Below the pieces are notes generated by a model. It did no database searches and was not told where the DNA came from. It was given only the letters and a program-made list of their open reading frames with translations. The translations under genes were made by a program, and so were the position numbers. A stretch of DNA of 64,000 bases from Zygaena filipendulae (lineage: Eukaryota > Arthropoda > Insecta > Lepidoptera > Zygaenidae): positions 5,220,501-5,284,500 of the forward strand of contig OU015655.1 of the NCBI GenBank assembly GCA_907165275.2, read 5' to 3'. Each line of letters begins with the position of its first letter. Position 1 is the first letter of the stretch. Shown here in pieces: positions 62,486-64,000 of this stretch.

Positions 62486-63920
62486 TTTCTATTCTATTCT
62501 ATTCTATTCTATTCTATTCTATTCTGTTCTGTTCTGTTCTGTTCTATTCTATTCTATTCTATTCTATTCTATTCTATTCTATTCTATTCTATTCTATTCT
62601 ATTCTATTCTATTCTATTCTATTCTATTCTATTCTATTCTATTCTATTCTATTCTATTCTATTCTATTCTATTCTATTCTATTCTATTCTATTCTATTCT
62701 ATTCTGTTCTATTCTGTTCTATTCTGTTCTATTCTGTTCTATTCTGTTCTATTCTGTTCTATTCTGTTCTATTCTGTTCTATTCTGTTCTATTCTGTTCT
62801 ATTCTGTTCTATTCTGTTCTATTCTGTTCTATTCTGTTCTATTCTGTTCTATTCTGTTCTATTCTGTTCTATTCTGTTCTATTCTGTTCTATTCTGTTCT
62901 ATTCTGTTCTATTCTGTTCTATTCTGTTCTATTCTGTTCTATTCTGTTCTATTCTGTTCTATTCTGTTCTATTCTGTTCTATTCTGTTCTATTCTGTTCT
63001 ATTCTGTTCTATTCTGTTCTATTCTGTTCTATTCTGTTCTATTCTGTTCTATTCTGTTCTATTCTGTTCTATTCTGTTCTATTCTGTTCTATTCTGTTCT
63101 ATTCTGTTCTAGTCTGTTCTGTTCTGTTCTAGTCTGTTCTATTCTGTTCTATTCTGTTCTATTCTGTTCTATTCTGTTCTATTCTGTTCTAGTCTGTTCT
63201 GTTCTGTTCTAGTCTGTTCTAGTCTGTTCTGTTCTGTTCTAGTCTGTTCTAGTCTGTTCTGTTCTGTTCTAGTCTGTTCTGTTCTGTTCTAGTCTGTTCT
63301 GTTCTGTTCTGTTCTGTTCTGTTCTGTTCTGTTCTGTTCTGTTCTGTTCTGTCCTGTTCTGTTCTGTTCTGTTCTGTTCTGTTCTGTTCTGTTCTGTTCT
63401 GTTCTGTTCTGTTCTGTTCTGTTCTGTTCTGTTCTGTTCTGTTCTGTTCTGTTCTGTTCTGTTCTGTTCTGTTCTGTTCTGTTCTGTTCTGTTCTGTTCT
63501 GTTCTGTTCTGTTCTGTTCTGTTCTGTTCTGTTCTGTTCTGTTCTGTTCTGTTCTGTTCTGTTCTGTTCTGTTCTGTTCTATTCTGTTCTATTCTATTCT
63601 ATTCTATTCTATTCTATTCTATTCTATTCTATTCTATTCTATTCTATTCTATTCTATTCTATTCTATTCTATTCTATTCTATTCTATTCTATTCTATTCT
63701 ATTCTATTCTATTCTATTCTATTCTATTCTATTCTATTCTATTCTATTCTATTCTATTCTATTCTATTCTATTCTATTCTATTCTATTCTATTCTATTCT
63801 ATTCTATTCTATTCTATTCTATTCTATTCTATTCTATTCTATTCTATTCTATTCTATTCTATTCTATTCTATTCTATTCTATTCTATTCTATTCTATTCT
63901 ATTCTATTCTATTCTATTCT
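62486..63920. repeat. TTCTA/TTCTG pentanucleotide satellite, about 1.43 kb, block-structured
   Basis: Successive zones: ATTCT units with four GTTCT (to about 62704); strict alternation of ATTCT and GTTCT (a 10-bp unit, about 62705-63110); a mixed zone with AGTCT variants (63110-63300); nearly pure GTTCT (63300-63580, one GTCCT); pure ATTCT (63590-63920). The long open frame across it is a by-product of a stop-free pentamer. Confidence 0.95.
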
Positions 63921-64000
63921 TCCGTTTTTATAGATCCGACTCGCATCGATTTAAATAGTATGATTTTTATTTTGGCACGTTATTTTAGTCTTCATTTATA

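Noticed and set aside
62437..63132. 231-residue open frame of FYSIL repeats
   Set aside because: Direct translation of the TTCTA/TTCTG satellite; the pentamer has no stop in these frames and nothing suggests a protein.

Overview
The window looks like AT-rich nuclear DNA from a lepidopteran insect (moth or butterfly). The evidence is multi-exon genes with GT-AG introns, dense runs of the TAGGTACCTAC type that are common in moth genomes, and saturation by short non-autonomous Helitron-like elements of the lepidopteran type (3' ends reading roughly GAAACCGCGGGGCACAGCTAG-T). I see no operons, prokaryotic signals, CRISPR arrays, rRNA or intact tRNA genes.

Two genes can be reconstructed, and they diverge from each other. 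At the left edge, on the minus strand, are the first three coding exons of RSPRY1 (RING finger and SPRY domain protein): 1251-1441, 294-474 and 1-16. The rest of that gene lies outside the window. About 5.8 kb away, on the plus strand, a 16-coding-exon gene runs from 7281 to 49512. All 16 exons join with matching splice phases into one frame of 2823 nt (940 residues plus stop). I do not recognise the protein by name. It is largely disordered and low in complexity, with an acidic and Cys-rich N-terminal part, two short motifs resembling protein phosphatase 1 docking sites, a Ser-rich stretch, a Tyr/His/Gln-rich C-terminal third, and a C-terminus resembling a class II PDZ ligand.

Layout: 1-1441 RSPRY1 5' part (intron 1 holds a tRNA-derived SINE); 1442-7037 intergenic, with Helitron-like copies and two TIR elements; 7038-7764 GC/CpG-rich island with exon 1; 7765-33455 two very long introns and one short one, full of repeats, with small exons 2 and 3; 33456-49512 the remaining exons; 49513-about 51280 a likely 3' UTR; 51280-62480 repeats and anonymous AT-rich sequence with no supported gene; 62486-63920 a pentanucleotide satellite with block structure.

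The mobile fraction is the richest part. It includes Helitron-like copies in tandem, tail-to-tail and head-to-head arrangements; palindromic MITEs with TAA target duplications (PIF/Harbinger-like); hAT-like MITEs; a foldback MITE carrying paired TGACGTCA sites; a 171-bp-arm inverted repeat; and several short near-perfect hairpins in introns. No transposase, replicase or reverse-transcriptase reading frame survives in the window.
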